Assembly (NCBI RefSeq): GCF_016907875.1
Contig: NZ_JAFBCU010000001.1
Span: forward strand, 3,012,991-3,076,990
DNA length: 64,000 bases
Direction: 5' to 3'
Source of the DNA: Arthrobacter roseus
Lineage (GTDB): Bacteria; Actinomycetota; Actinomycetes; Actinomycetales; Micrococcaceae
A model generated the notes under the pieces. It was not told where the DNA came from, ran no database searches, and worked only from the letters and a program-made list of their open reading frames with translations. Made by a program: the position numbers and the translations under genes. Numbering within the stretch: the first letter of the stretch is position 1; each line of letters starts with the position of its first letter. Shown piece by piece: positions 1 through 8,750 of the stretch.

Positions 1-13
1 CGGGAGTCCTGCC

Positions 14-268
14 GTGAAACTCAGTGTGGTCCGAAGCGGTGGATTCGCCGGACTGACGCGCACCTGGGAGGCGGAGATTCCAGCCTGCGAGGCCGAGCGG
101 TGGCTTATCCTGATGAAGAGCGACGCCGGTCCGGAAAGGCCCGTCGCCGCGGCGAGCGACTCATTTTCCTACACAGTTTCCCTCGGCGGCCTGACCACCG
201 AACTCACCGAACACGCCATCACACCCGCGTGGCAGGAACTTTTCGACGTGGCGAAGAACCAGCCATAG
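14..268 (+). CDS. Emfourin-like small protease inhibitor (probable)
   Basis: This 84-residue protein starts with GTG and has no signal peptide. Its opening, MKLSVVRSGGFAGLTRTWE, and its small size resemble emfourin-type inhibitors of M4 (thermolysin/protealysin) proteases, which are usually encoded beside their target protease. The C-terminal part, ending in ITPAWQELFDVAK, also fits. Any M4 protease gene would lie left of base 1, so the pairing cannot be checked here. The family call is from memory of the N-terminal pattern and the inhibitory role is inferred. Confidence 0.6.
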   Translation: MKLSVVRSGGFAGLTRTWEAEIPACEAERWLILMKSDAGPERPVAAASDSFSYTVSLGGLTTELTEHAITPAWQELFDVAKNQP

Positions 269-367
269 CGCCGTCGTCGTACTGCGTGAACGTCTTTGTA
301 TTTCGTCGTGCCCGGGAGGTTGTTCTGTCACCGGCCGCACGTGGGGTAGGCTGAATCTCGTTGTTTT

Positions 368-441
368 GCGGGCGTAGCTCAATGGTAGAGCGCTAGCTTC
401 CCAAGCTCGATACGCGGGTTCGATTCCCGTCGCCCGCTCCA
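368..441 (+). tRNA. tRNA-Gly (anticodon CCC)
   Basis: The sequence folds as a full cloverleaf with acceptor stem GCGGGCG/CGCCCGC, D stem GCTC/GAGC, loop TTCCCAA with anticodon CCC at 400-402, a four-base variable region, a T arm with TTCGATT, and an encoded CCA at 439-441. The anticodon stem CTAGC/GCTCG has one mismatch (T394 opposite C408). It should read GGG glycine codons. It is a single tRNA, not part of a cluster. Confidence 0.93.
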
Positions 442-449
442 GTCCGGCC

Positions 450-1268
450 CTAGTTCAGGGCCAGCACGCACACGCTGTCGATCGAGACCAGTAGTCGGCC
501 CGAATCACCGTCATTATTGACTGTCAGATACCTGGCCGGGAGCTTTCCGTTGCCGTTGAGCAGCACATCTCCACCCTCACTGGGTCCGCTGCGCACATAG
601 CCCTGATCTATCCAGTTGTGCTCCAGCGCGCGACTAGCTTCTTCGGCTGCCTCACCGGCCGGCAGCCCAAACCGGAACGTGTAATTGCGCCCGGAGGCCA
701 GATTGCTGAGCCTGCACTCCCCCACGCTGATCGTGTCCACCACTTTCTCAGGATTGGACAGCCGTGGATCATCGGCGCCGAGTGCGGGTTGCAGCGATGA
801 CAAGGATCCACGGACCAGCATCTCCATGTCCTGCCTCAGCTGGCCAGGGGTCCGTGACGTCTCCTCTGCCGTCGGCGTCTGTCTGGTCTTGGCGGCGTCG
901 TCTGCTTGCCGCTGAAGCGGCTCAATACCCGTGGACGCAAGAACTGCTATGCAGGCCAGACCAAGCAACACCGCCGTACTGGCCAGACTCAGGGACAACC
1001 GCGACCAACCACGATTTCCCCGCGGAACCAACGCAACAACACCGACGATAACGGCCAGCAGCGGCAAAACGGCGATGACGATAATTTCCGTCAGGTGCTG
1101 TCGGAAAAGTTCCGGCGCACATTCCCGGCAGGCTGCCGTCGCGCTATTCCAGCTCTGCAACCGGACCAGGAACATGCCTGTCAGGGGCAGACTCAGCAGG
1201 GCCATGACGACGCCGGTGACGGCCACCCCCAGCGCTGGACGCGCACGGGTCTTGGGTTCAGAGGTCAT
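450..1268 (-). CDS. Membrane protein of unknown function
   Basis: This 272-residue protein starts at ATG 1268 ([10 protein letters not shown]). A longer frame upstream would run through panD and is rejected. Residues about 10-130 contain three hydrophobic segments, followed by a polar linker and a C-terminal domain of about 130 residues that probably faces outside. That domain contains two cysteines (near VGECRLS and DSVCVLAL) that could pair. I do not recognise the family. It diverges from panD across about 85 bp that must hold both promoters. Confidence 0.75.
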   Translation of the reverse strand: MTSEPKTRARPALGVAVTGVVMALLSLPLTGMFLVRLQSWNSATAACRECAPELFRQHLTEIIVIAVLPLLAVIVGVVALVPRGNRGWSRLSLSLASTAVLLGLACIAVLASTGIEPLQRQADDAAKTRQTPTAEETSRTPGQLRQDMEMLVRGSLSSLQPALGADDPRLSNPEKVVDTISVGECRLSNLASGRNYTFRFGLPAGEAAEEASRALEHNWIDQGYVRSGPSEGGDVLLNGNGKLPARYLTVNNDGDSGRLLVSIDSVCVLALN

Positions 1269-1353
1269 AACGCTCAAGTGTAGTTTCTGGAGTACGTCAC
1301 CGATATCAGACTCACATCGCAACCCGCTGGACCGGGCGGTAGACTTGCACGTG

Positions 1354-1782
1354 ATGATTCGCAAAATGTTCAAGTCCAAGATCCATCGCGCAACTGTCAC
1401 CGAAGCTGACCTTCACTATGTCGGCTCCGTGACGGTTGACCTCGACCTGCTCGAAGCCGCGGATATTCTCCCCGGCGAACTCGTGTCGATCGTGGATGTC
1501 ACCAACGGTGCGCGGCTGGAAACCTACACCATCGCCGGTGAGCGCGGGTCCGGTGTCATTGGCATCAATGGTCCGGCGGCGCACCTGGTTCATGAGGGTG
1601 ACACCGTCATCCTCATCACCTATGGGGACATGACCACCGAGGAAGCCCGCGCCTACGTGCCCACCGTGGTTCACGTCCGCCCGGACAACACCATCATTGC
1701 GCTGGGCACTGACCCGGCGGAATCGAAGATGGAAGACCTGCATCGGCCGCCACACGCGCTGAACAACGTCGCAGTCAAGTAG
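1354..1782 (+). CDS. panD: Aspartate 1-decarboxylase precursor
   Basis: PanD decarboxylates L-aspartate to beta-alanine for pantothenate and coenzyme A synthesis. The 142-residue length is near the family norm. The self-cleavage site is visible as HYVGS, with Gly24-Ser25; cleavage there makes the pyruvoyl cofactor. [10 protein letters not shown] and the ERGSG...NGPAAH block also match the family. ATG 1354 aligns with the E. coli start (MIR-M); GTG 1351 lies one codon upstream. The longer open frame to 931 is antisense to the neighbouring gene and not credible. No panB or panC is adjacent. Confidence 0.95.
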   Translation: MIRKMFKSKIHRATVTEADLHYVGSVTVDLDLLEAADILPGELVSIVDVTNGARLETYTIAGERGSGVIGINGPAAHLVHEGDTVILITYGDMTTEEARAYVPTVVHVRPDNTIIALGTDPAESKMEDLHRPPHALNNVAVK

Positions 1783-1928
1783 CGCGCCCGTCAAACACTG
1801 AGCTGCCCAGCTCATCTCGTCGTCCTCTCACTGTTAAAACAATTTCGGTATTCCTTACACGACTTCATAGCTCAGTGCTCGCATTGTTGCCCTTCTGGGC
1901 ATAAGGTTCCATTCAAAGGTTACTGAGG

Positions 1929-1942
1929 GACCCCGCGGGGTC
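1929..1942. promoter_or_regulatory. Perfect 14-bp palindrome upstream of the sugar importer
   Basis: GACCCCGCGGGGTC reads the same on both strands and is flanked on each side by ACTGA. It lies about 37 bp before the start of the binding-protein gene in a 196-bp intergenic gap. Position and symmetry suit an operator for the importer operon, but no regulator gene is adjacent. Without a T-tract it is a poor terminator. The operator role is inferred. Confidence 0.4.
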
Positions 1943-1978
1943 ACTGAATCTGAACGTCTACAACGGTGTGGAGGCCCA

Positions 1979-3298
1979 GTGGAAATGCCGAACCAACCAG
2001 CGGGGAAACCGGCACGCAAGCGCGTTACCGCTGCCATGTTCACCCTGATCGCCAGCAGCCTCGTCCTCTCCGGCTGCGGGCCGGCACAGGCGGATAATAC
2101 GCTCACCTGGTACATCAACCCGGACGACGGCGGCCAAGCCGCCATCGCGGAGAAGTGCACCGAGGAGTCCGGCGGGGAATACCGTATCGAGACTTCGTTG
2201 CTTCCCAGCGATGCTGCTGCGCAGCGTGAACAGCTCGCACGGCGCCTCGCGGCCGGGGACGCGTCACTGGACATCATGAGTATTGATCCCCCGTTCATTC
2301 CCGAACTTGCTGAGCCAGGCTTTCTGGCGCCCATACCCGAGGACGTGGCCGAACGCACCACCAAGAACGTCCTCGAGGGCGCAATGGCTGGAGCCACGTG
2401 GAAAGACGAACTCGTGGCGGTACCCTTCTGGGCCAACACGCAGATCCTCTGGTACCGCAAGTCCGTAGCCGAGGCCGCCGGCCTGGACATGAGCAAACCC
2501 GTGACCTGGAAACAGATCATGGACGCAGCTATGGAACAGGACAAATATCTGGGGGTCCAAGGAGCACAGGCCGAATCGATGACGGTTTGGGTCAACGCCC
2601 TGATCGAATCTTCGGGTGGGGAAATCCTCAAGAACCCAGAGGCCCCCGCAGATGAACTTGAGTTGGGCCTTACCTCCGACGCCGGACGGACGGCGGCGGA
2701 GATCATAGGAACCATCGGCGATGAAGGTTTGGGCGGACCGGGATTGGCAACGTCCACCGAAAACGACTCGATGATCCAGTTCCAGTCGGACAAGGGTTCC
2801 TTCATGGTCAATTACCCCTTCGTCTGGCCCGCCACCAAAGCCGCCGTCGAAGCTGGCACCCTGGAGCAATCCGTCCTAGACGACATCGGCTGGGCCCTCT
2901 ACCCCCAAACCGTAGACGGCCAGGACACCGCTCCCCCGCTGGGTGGAATCAACCTGGCAGTTGGTGCGCAGAGCGACAATGTGGAGCTCGCCTACAAGGC
3001 GATCGAATGCATCGTGCAACCGGAAAACCAAGCCACCTACTTCGTCACCAACGGCAACCCGCCGTCGAACGTTGAGGCATACAAGGATCCACGCGTTGAA
3101 AAACAGTTCCCCATGGCGCCGACCATCCGCGACTCACTTGAACTGGCAGCCCCCCGCCCGCAGACCCCGTACTACAACGAGATCTCCACGGGAATCCAGC
3201 AGACCTGGTCCCCACCCGGAGGGGTTGAACCCGACATCACGCCCGCGGAGTCCGAGGACTTCATTACTGCGGTACTCAGAGGGGAGAAACTGCTGTGA
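1979..3298 (+). CDS. lpqY: Trehalose-type ABC transporter substrate-binding lipoprotein
   Basis: This 439-residue lipoprotein has a signal peptide ending in the lipobox LSGC near residue 33. The mature part resembles mycobacterial LpqY along its length (LTWYINPDDGG, REQLARRLAAGD, NTQILWYRKS, NYPFVWPATK, GGINLAVGA). LpqY captures trehalose outside the membrane for SugABC, so trehalose or a related disaccharide is the likely substrate. GTG 1979 has GGAGG four bases upstream; ATG 1985 is a near-equal alternative. It is the first gene of a four-gene operon and overlaps the next gene by four bases. Confidence 0.88.
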   Translation: MEMPNQPAGKPARKRVTAAMFTLIASSLVLSGCGPAQADNTLTWYINPDDGGQAAIAEKCTEESGGEYRIETSLLPSDAAAQREQLARRLAAGDASLDIMSIDPPFIPELAEPGFLAPIPEDVAERTTKNVLEGAMAGATWKDELVAVPFWANTQILWYRKSVAEAAGLDMSKPVTWKQIMDAAMEQDKYLGVQGAQAESMTVWVNALIESSGGEILKNPEAPADELELGLTSDAGRTAAEIIGTIGDEGLGGPGLATSTENDSMIQFQSDKGSFMVNYPFVWPATKAAVEAGTLEQSVLDDIGWALYPQTVDGQDTAPPLGGINLAVGAQSDNVELAYKAIECIVQPENQATYFVTNGNPPSNVEAYKDPRVEKQFPMAPTIRDSLELAAPRPQTPYYNEISTGIQQTWSPPGGVEPDITPAESEDFITAVLRGEKLL

Positions 3299-4257
3299 GT
3301 CATGAAACGGCCACCGATCAGAAGCACGCCGGCCAGCACCGCAAGCAGAAAAAATACGTCAGCGAGCGCGCCAAGTCTGAGAAACGGCTGGGCTGGCTTC
3401 TGGCCGGACCGGCGTTCATCATGATGCTTCTGGTGACGCTGTACCCGATCCTCCAGGCGTTCTTCGACTCTCTTTTCGCCTTTCGCCTGACCGCACCGGA
3501 TGAACGGGAATTCATCTGGTTCGCCAATTACATAACAGTGCTCGGAGACTCGGTCTGGTGGAGAGACTTCGGCGTCACCGTCATCATCACCGTCATCACG
3601 GTCGCCGTCGAGCTTGTTCTTGGGTTCGCCCTGGCGATCGTCATGAACAAGGCCATCAAGTCCCTGCGCGGCCTGCTGCGGACCGCCATCCTGGTTCCCT
3701 ACGGCATCATCACCGTGGTCTCTGCCTACGCGTGGTTCTATGCGTTCGACATCAATTCCGGCTACGTCAACAGCTGGTTCGGGTGGCTGCCGGGCATCGA
3801 TCAGGACCTCAACTGGTTCGCCGAGTTCTGGCCATCGCTGTCTGTGATCATGGCTTCGGAAATCTGGAAGACAACGCCGTTCATTTCGCTGCTGCTCCTC
3901 GCGGGCCTGTCGCAGGTACCCGGTGAGCTCACGGAAGCAGCTGAGGTCGACGGCGCCAGTTGGTGGGAGCGGATGCGCAAAGTCATCATTCCCAACATGA
4001 AAGCGGCCATCATGGTCGCCGTTCTATTCCGCGCCCTGGATGCCTTCAGGATTTTCGACAACGTTTTCATCATGACCAACGGGGCACACGGCACCGAAGT
4101 CCTCTCACTGCTGGCCTACCGAACATCCATCACACGGCTGGAGATCGGACTCGGCTCGGCGATATCGGTGTTGCTCTTCATCTGTGTCCTGATCATCAGT
4201 TTTATAGCGGTCAAAGGTTTCAAGGTCGATCTGGCCGGTTCACAGGAAGGTAAGTGA
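3295..4257 (+). CDS. sugA: Sugar ABC transporter permease SugA
   Basis: This 320-residue MalF-class inner-membrane permease has a charged N-terminal tail of about 45 residues, about six membrane helices, and the cytoplasmic coupling loop EAAEVDGASWWERMRKVIIP that contacts the ATPase. GTG 3295 overlaps the lpqY stop (GTGA), which suggests translational coupling. With SugB it should form the membrane channel of the trehalose-type importer. Confidence 0.9.
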   Translation: MSHETATDQKHAGQHRKQKKYVSERAKSEKRLGWLLAGPAFIMMLLVTLYPILQAFFDSLFAFRLTAPDEREFIWFANYITVLGDSVWWRDFGVTVIITVITVAVELVLGFALAIVMNKAIKSLRGLLRTAILVPYGIITVVSAYAWFYAFDINSGYVNSWFGWLPGIDQDLNWFAEFWPSLSVIMASEIWKTTPFISLLLLAGLSQVPGELTEAAEVDGASWWERMRKVIIPNMKAAIMVAVLFRALDAFRIFDNVFIMTNGAHGTEVLSLLAYRTSITRLEIGLGSAISVLLFICVLIISFIAVKGFKVDLAGSQEGK

Positions 4258-5099
4258 TGAGGAAATCCTCGGGCCGCGAAAAAATGTGGTGGGCGCTCAT
4301 CAGCGTCTTCGTGCTGGTGTACGCGCTGTTCCCGGTTGCGTCCATCTTCGCGACGTCGTTCAAGGCGCCAAGCGACCTGACCTCCGGTAAGTTCCTGCCC
4401 ACCAACTGGACCGGTCAAAACTATGAACAGATCCTCGTCGGTTCCGCCCAGGACCTGTTCCTCAGCTCACTGCGAAACTCCATCGGGATCTCGCTCATTG
4501 CTACGGTCATCGCCGTCATACTGGCCACCTTTTGTGCGTATGCGATTGCCCGTCTCGACTTCCCCGGTAAGAAACTGGTGCTGACCACTGCACTGGCCGT
4601 CTCCATCTTCCCGGTCATATCGATAGTGACTCCGCTGTTCAATGTCTGGCGGACCATCGGCCTGTATGACACCTGGCTTGGCCTGATCATCCCCTACCTT
4701 TCGTTGACGCTTCCGATTTCCATCTGGACCCTCACAGCGTTCTTCAAACAGATTCCGTGGGAACTCGAGCAGGCGGCACAGGTAGACGGCGCGACGACGT
4801 GGCAGGCTTTCCGCAAGGCCATCATTCCGCTGGCCGCTCCCGGAGTATTTACGACGGCGATCATCGCGTTTTTCATTGCCTGGAACGACTTCGTCTACGG
4901 AATCTCGCTGACGTCAACAGAAGCAGCCCGTCCAGTTCCGGCGGCGCTGGCGTTCTTCACCGGAGCCTCCCAGTTCCAGGCCCCCACCGGCGCCATTTCG
5001 GCCGCCGCGATTATCGTCACCATTCCGATCATCCTGCTGGTACTGCTGTTCCAGCGCCAAATCGTTTCCGGCCTGACCCAGGGCGCCGTCAAGGGCTAG
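4257..5099 (+). CDS. sugB: Sugar ABC transporter permease SugB
   Basis: This 280-residue MalG-class permease is the partner of SugA. It has about six membrane segments and the coupling loop EQAAQVDGATTWQAFRKAII. ATG 4257 has AGGAAGG seven bases upstream and overlaps the sugA stop by one base; GTG 4254 is an in-frame alternative with only four bases of spacing. Its place between sugA and sugC supports an obligate complex. Confidence 0.9.
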   Translation: MRKSSGREKMWWALISVFVLVYALFPVASIFATSFKAPSDLTSGKFLPTNWTGQNYEQILVGSAQDLFLSSLRNSIGISLIATVIAVILATFCAYAIARLDFPGKKLVLTTALAVSIFPVISIVTPLFNVWRTIGLYDTWLGLIIPYLSLTLPISIWTLTAFFKQIPWELEQAAQVDGATTWQAFRKAIIPLAAPGVFTTAIIAFFIAWNDFVYGISLTSTEAARPVPAALAFFTGASQFQAPTGAISAAAIIVTIPIILLVLLFQRQIVSGLTQGAVKG

Positions 5100-5126
5100 C
5101 GCCCTACTCACAGAAAAGGATTGAGC

Positions 5127-6383
5127 ATGGCTGCAATCACCCTCAAGAACATTGTCAAGAAGTACGGGGACGGTTTCCCCGCCGTCAACGACATCAGCAT
5201 CGACATTGCTGATGGCGAATTCGTGATCCTCGTGGGCCCTTCCGGCTGCGGTAAGTCCACACTGCTGCGCATGATTGTGGGCCTGGAGGACATCACCTCC
5301 GGCGACGTGATGATCGACGGCGAGCGTGTCAACGAGAAAGCGCCGAAGGACCGCAATCTGGCCATGGTGTTCCAGAACTACGCGCTATACCCGCATCTGA
5401 CGGTTTTCGAGAACATCGCGTTCCCGCTGCGGCTGGGTAAGGGAAAGGGTAAGGAAGAGGAGATCAAACGTCTCGTTGAAGAGGCCGCGAAGACGCTCGA
5501 GTTGACGGATCACCTGGACCGGAAGCCAGCCAACCTCTCGGGTGGACAGCGGCAGCGTGTGGCCATGGGCCGGGCCATCGTCCGAAAGGCCGATGCGTTC
5601 CTCTTCGATGAGCCGCTCTCAAACCTCGACGCGAAGCTTCGGGGACAGATGCGGTCAGAAATTTCGCAGATGCAGCGCAGGCTGGGAACCACGTCCGTGT
5701 ACGTGACACACGACCAAACAGAAGCCATGACGCTCGGCGACCGGGTCGCCGTCCTCAAGAAAGGTGAGCTGCAGCAGATCGCGTCGCCGCGTGAACTCTA
5801 TGAACAGCCGGTCAACATGTTTGTTGCCGGGTTCATCGGCTCCCCGTCAATGAATTTGCTCCCGGCGACCATCGACGGCAACGTCATCCGGACAGCCATA
5901 GGCGACATCGAAATCCCTCAGGAGAAGGCAGCCAAGGCCGAGGGACGCGAAGTTGTCCTGGTAGGCATCCGTCCAGAGTTCTTTGAAGATGCCTCCCTCG
6001 TGGAGGACCACCAACTCGGCCACGGTTCCACGTTCACCGCAGAACTAACCCACACCGAGTGGCTCGGCAACGAACAGTATGGCTACATTCACTTTGACCC
6101 TGCCCCGGAAGTGCGTCAGTTGCTGGATAACCTTGCCCGCGATATGGACGCCGACGAGCTGCGCCCCCAAGTGGTTGTGACCCTCGATGCCTCCAGCCGA
6201 ATCCGGGGAGGGCGTCCCGCCGAACTCTGGTTGGACACCCGCAAACTGCACCTGTTCGACGCCGAAACCGGTGAGAACCTGACCCGTGACGCCGAAGAAG
6301 GCTCCCGGCTGACCGAAGAAGCCAACGCTGAACGCGCGGACGAGATCGACGCCGCCAGAAACGAGGCAAGCACCGCATCCTGA
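5127..6383 (+). CDS. sugC: Sugar ABC transporter ATPase SugC
   Basis: This 418-residue MsmK/SugC-type ATPase powers the importer. Walker A is GPSGCGKST, the signature is LSGGQRQRVAMGRA, Walker B is AFLFDEPLSNLD, and the switch histidine lies in VYVTHDQTEAMT. A C-terminal regulatory domain follows, then an unusual acidic tail of about 30 residues. The stretch VNEKAPKDR matches mycobacterial SugC. ATG 5127 has AAGGA six bases upstream; TTG 5121 is a weaker alternative. ATPases of this class often serve several sugar importers. Confidence 0.92.
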   Translation: MAAITLKNIVKKYGDGFPAVNDISIDIADGEFVILVGPSGCGKSTLLRMIVGLEDITSGDVMIDGERVNEKAPKDRNLAMVFQNYALYPHLTVFENIAFPLRLGKGKGKEEEIKRLVEEAAKTLELTDHLDRKPANLSGGQRQRVAMGRAIVRKADAFLFDEPLSNLDAKLRGQMRSEISQMQRRLGTTSVYVTHDQTEAMTLGDRVAVLKKGELQQIASPRELYEQPVNMFVAGFIGSPSMNLLPATIDGNVIRTAIGDIEIPQEKAAKAEGREVVLVGIRPEFFEDASLVEDHQLGHGSTFTAELTHTEWLGNEQYGYIHFDPAPEVRQLLDNLARDMDADELRPQVVVTLDASSRIRGGRPAELWLDTRKLHLFDAETGENLTRDAEEGSRLTEEANAERADEIDAARNEASTAS

Positions 6384-6501
6384 TCTCAGACGGGCCCTGG
6401 ATTGGCTGAGTTGACGGAGAGTGCGGCGCGCTTCCACGCCGTCTGCGCGCAAAAGGATAGACTGCCGAAATAGTGTCCACATCAACAGGAATTGCAGGAG
6501 C

Positions 6502-7485
6502 GTGCAGGCAAATTCCCCGCTGATCAGAGTGCTCACAGCATGGTTGCTGGCACTCTTACTTGCTGTGGCCGTGGGCGCTCTCACCATCTTCTTGGTCAAC
6601 AGCCGCGTTTTTGGGCCCGAACAGCAGATTCGACATTACTTCGAAGCGCTCAAGGACGGCAGCGGCGAAGAAGCCCTCGGGATACTCAATGCCCCGGCGC
6701 CCAAGGCCAACCCATCGATGCTGGACGGCCCGGCACTCAGATCAGCCGCTGCGTCCATCGACAACCTGGAGGTCGGGGACCCGGAGGCCTCCGGCGGAAA
6801 TCGTGTCATAGTGCCCGTGACCTACACCGTTGACAACGTGGAAGCCAACAGCAGTTACATCCTTGAGAACACCGGCACGCGCTGGCTCTTCTTTGACACC
6901 TGGACATTTGTGGCCGCGCCGCTACCGACGATGCAGCTATCAGTGATCAACCAGAACACTGCCACCCTCAACGGGACTACCGTAGCCATGCCCGAGGGTC
7001 AAAACTCATTCGCCGTCTTCTATCCGGGCAAGTACGAGAGTCACTACACCAGCGAGTACTTTGCTGCACCAGCGCAAAGCACCGTAGTCGCCACACGGCA
7101 GGACAAGGACCGCATAGCGCTGGCCACCCGAGCCACAGACAAACTCCGTGACGACGTGGGCCAACAGGTCAAGAAGTTCCTCGACGAATGCGCACTCCAG
7201 AAGGTCCTCCAACCTGCCGGGTGCCCCTTCGCCTTCGATACGGAGAACCGGATCGTCGGCAACATCAAATGGAACATCACCGAGTACCCCGAGATTGTCA
7301 TTGAACCCAACGATGGCAACTGGATCATGCGTCCGCTCTCCGGAACTGCGCTCCTGACCACTACTCAGCAGGACCTCTTCACCGGCCAGATCATCCCGCT
7401 GACCATAGAATCGCATTTCAGCTTCACCGCCCGTCTCGACGTGACCGACTCCAACATCACCGTTACCCCGGTCGTCGAGTACTGA
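6502..7485 (+). CDS. Membrane-anchored extracytoplasmic protein of unknown function
   Basis: This protein of about 327 residues has one N-terminal membrane helix (about residues 8-32) followed by an outside domain beginning EQQIRHYFEALKDG. That opening looks like the helical start of DUF4878/NTF2-like domains, and several repeated beta-rich modules may follow. GTG 6502 has AGGAG only one base upstream, so the start is uncertain; an upstream GTG at 6421 in the same frame is the other candidate. It is probably transcribed separately from sugC. The function is unknown. Confidence 0.7.
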   Translation: MQANSPLIRVLTAWLLALLLAVAVGALTIFLVNSRVFGPEQQIRHYFEALKDGSGEEALGILNAPAPKANPSMLDGPALRSAAASIDNLEVGDPEASGGNRVIVPVTYTVDNVEANSSYILENTGTRWLFFDTWTFVAAPLPTMQLSVINQNTATLNGTTVAMPEGQNSFAVFYPGKYESHYTSEYFAAPAQSTVVATRQDKDRIALATRATDKLRDDVGQQVKKFLDECALQKVLQPAGCPFAFDTENRIVGNIKWNITEYPEIVIEPNDGNWIMRPLSGTALLTTTQQDLFTGQIIPLTIESHFSFTARLDVTDSNITVTPVVEY

Positions 7486-7556
7486 TCTGCTGACGAGCCG
7501 CGGGCGGCCGTCGTCGTCGCCTCCCGCCGCCGTCGTCGTCGTTGTCACGGACTCCA

Positions 7557-7641
7557 TCCATCTTTGACCACGCCCGACGGCGTGTCCCTCAGCTGACTAG
7601 GGACGATGGTGGTGGAAGCCCGCAAAGTGGGATAGGTACCG
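7557..7641. repeat. Structured 85-bp repeat, copy 1
   Basis: It aligns without gaps to 8628-8712 at about 74 of 85 positions, in direct orientation. The conserved core contains an inverted pair, GTCCCT/AGGGAC (7590-7613), and the block AGCCCGCAAAGTGGGA. The outer stem seen in copy 2 is retained as ATCC/GGAT: one G-C pair there has become A-T on both sides, a compensating change that supports folding. It lies just downstream of the DUF559 gene. A GTC-rich low-complexity stretch at about 7508-7546 precedes it. Confidence 0.8.
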
Positions 7642-7667
7642 CGGGCCAATTAACGATCAACGCGGGG

Positions 7668-8501
7668 CTAGAACGGAATAGCCCTGCCCGACAGCGCCGC
7701 CGCGATCAGCCTCAGCGCGTCCTCGGGTCTGTACACGACGTCGTCATAAACGAAGCGCAACACCTTGTAGCCGCCCACGGTTGCGTGGTTGTCGCGGCGC
7801 CTGTCTTTCTTGAACTGTTTTTTCTCCCAGTGTTGTTCCCCATCGATCTCGATGACCAGGAACCCCTCCACCAAAAAATCCACTTCACCGATTCCTGGGA
7901 TCCACACGTGCGATTCAAACCCGTAGCCGGAATCCACGAGGAGTCGGCGGGCCAGTATCTCGGGTACCGAGTCCGCCCTGGGCGTTGTGTAGTCCAGCAA
8001 CTTTCGGGCTTTACCGTTGCGGTTGCCGGTGAGCTTCGTTCTGAGGAAAGCGGCCGTCGTCGAACCTTGTCCAATGGCGGATTGAAGGAGCACCAGCGAA
8101 TCGGGCTCGGGCAGGCAATGGACAGCGTCCACCAAGGTATCGATGAGTCCAGCCATCGGCAAGAAGGGGTACTCCTGCTCGGGTCCCCGGTGGATCACCA
8201 CACCGGGCAGACCAAGACCGCGTGGACACCTGATGTGAACATGGGACGCCGGATGCAGCACCCACAGGCGGTGATGCCCAGCCGCTGACACGCAGGACAG
8301 CGCGCCCCCGTTGATGCGCGCCGCCACAACCGCGGGATTCGCCGCTGGCAGTGCAACCACTCCCCGCCGCGGTTGCACCAGGTCCTGGCTACGGACGGCA
8401 GCGCGGACCGCATGTTCAGTGGCGCCGGCTCGCAGCAGCGGACCCACGCGCACGGCGCCGCCAAACCTTTTGACCAACCCCACCACATCCATAACTGACA
8501 T
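7668..8501 (-). CDS. DUF559 nuclease-like protein with N-terminal AbiEi-like region
   Basis: This 277-residue protein belongs to a common actinobacterial architecture. The N-terminal half (about 1-100) looks like the winged-helix region of AbiEi-type antitoxins, and the C-terminal half is DUF559, a Vsr-like member of the PD-(D/E)xK nuclease fold. The candidate active site is visible as EVDFLVEG and LVIEIDGEQHWE. No toxin or antitoxin partner is adjacent. The gene sits alone between two direct repeats (7557-7641 and 8628-8712). Its cellular role is not established. Confidence 0.8.
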   Translation of the reverse strand: MSVMDVVGLVKRFGGAVRVGPLLRAGATEHAVRAAVRSQDLVQPRRGVVALPAANPAVVAARINGGALSCVSAAGHHRLWVLHPASHVHIRCPRGLGLPGVVIHRGPEQEYPFLPMAGLIDTLVDAVHCLPEPDSLVLLQSAIGQGSTTAAFLRTKLTGNRNGKARKLLDYTTPRADSVPEILARRLLVDSGYGFESHVWIPGIGEVDFLVEGFLVIEIDGEQHWEKKQFKKDRRRDNHATVGGYKVLRFVYDDVVYRPEDALRLIAAALSGRAIPF

Positions 8502-8627
8502 GTTGGTCCATGTCAGCGAGAGTTTCCGCTTGAGCCGATGCTTTGTGGATAACCGGGATCACGGTGCCTCTGGGGAGTGCCCGGCGCCCGGAGTGCTTCG
8601 GCTTCGGCCGGATGCCCGCGGAACCTG

Positions 8628-8712
8628 TCCATCTTTGACCATGCCCGACGGCGTGTCTCTCACCTGACTAGGGACACTGTCGCGGGAAGCCCGCAAAGTG
8701 GGACAGGCACCG
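8628..8712. repeat. Structured 85-bp repeat, copy 2
   Basis: This copy is the better preserved. Terminal arms CCTGTCC (8624-8630) and GGACAGG (8701-8707) are exactly complementary and enclose two more hairpins: GTGTCTCT/AGGGACAC, and GCGGG-AA-GCCCGC. The whole unit could fold as a multi-branched structure, like REP or MITE elements. It lies 127 bp upstream of the DUF559 start. Confidence 0.82.
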
Positions 8713-8750
8713 TGGTGCAGCTCAAGAGTCGGAGCAGTGACCCCAGGAAA

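Noticed and set aside
931..1353. Long N-terminal extension in frame with panD
   Set aside because: It is antisense to the membrane-protein gene, and PanD has a fixed short N-terminus because self-cleavage follows residue 24.
7500..7550. Trinucleotide-rich GTC/GCC stretch as a microsatellite
   Set aside because: The units are interrupted and typical of GC-rich actinobacterial intergenic DNA; no clear repeat length.
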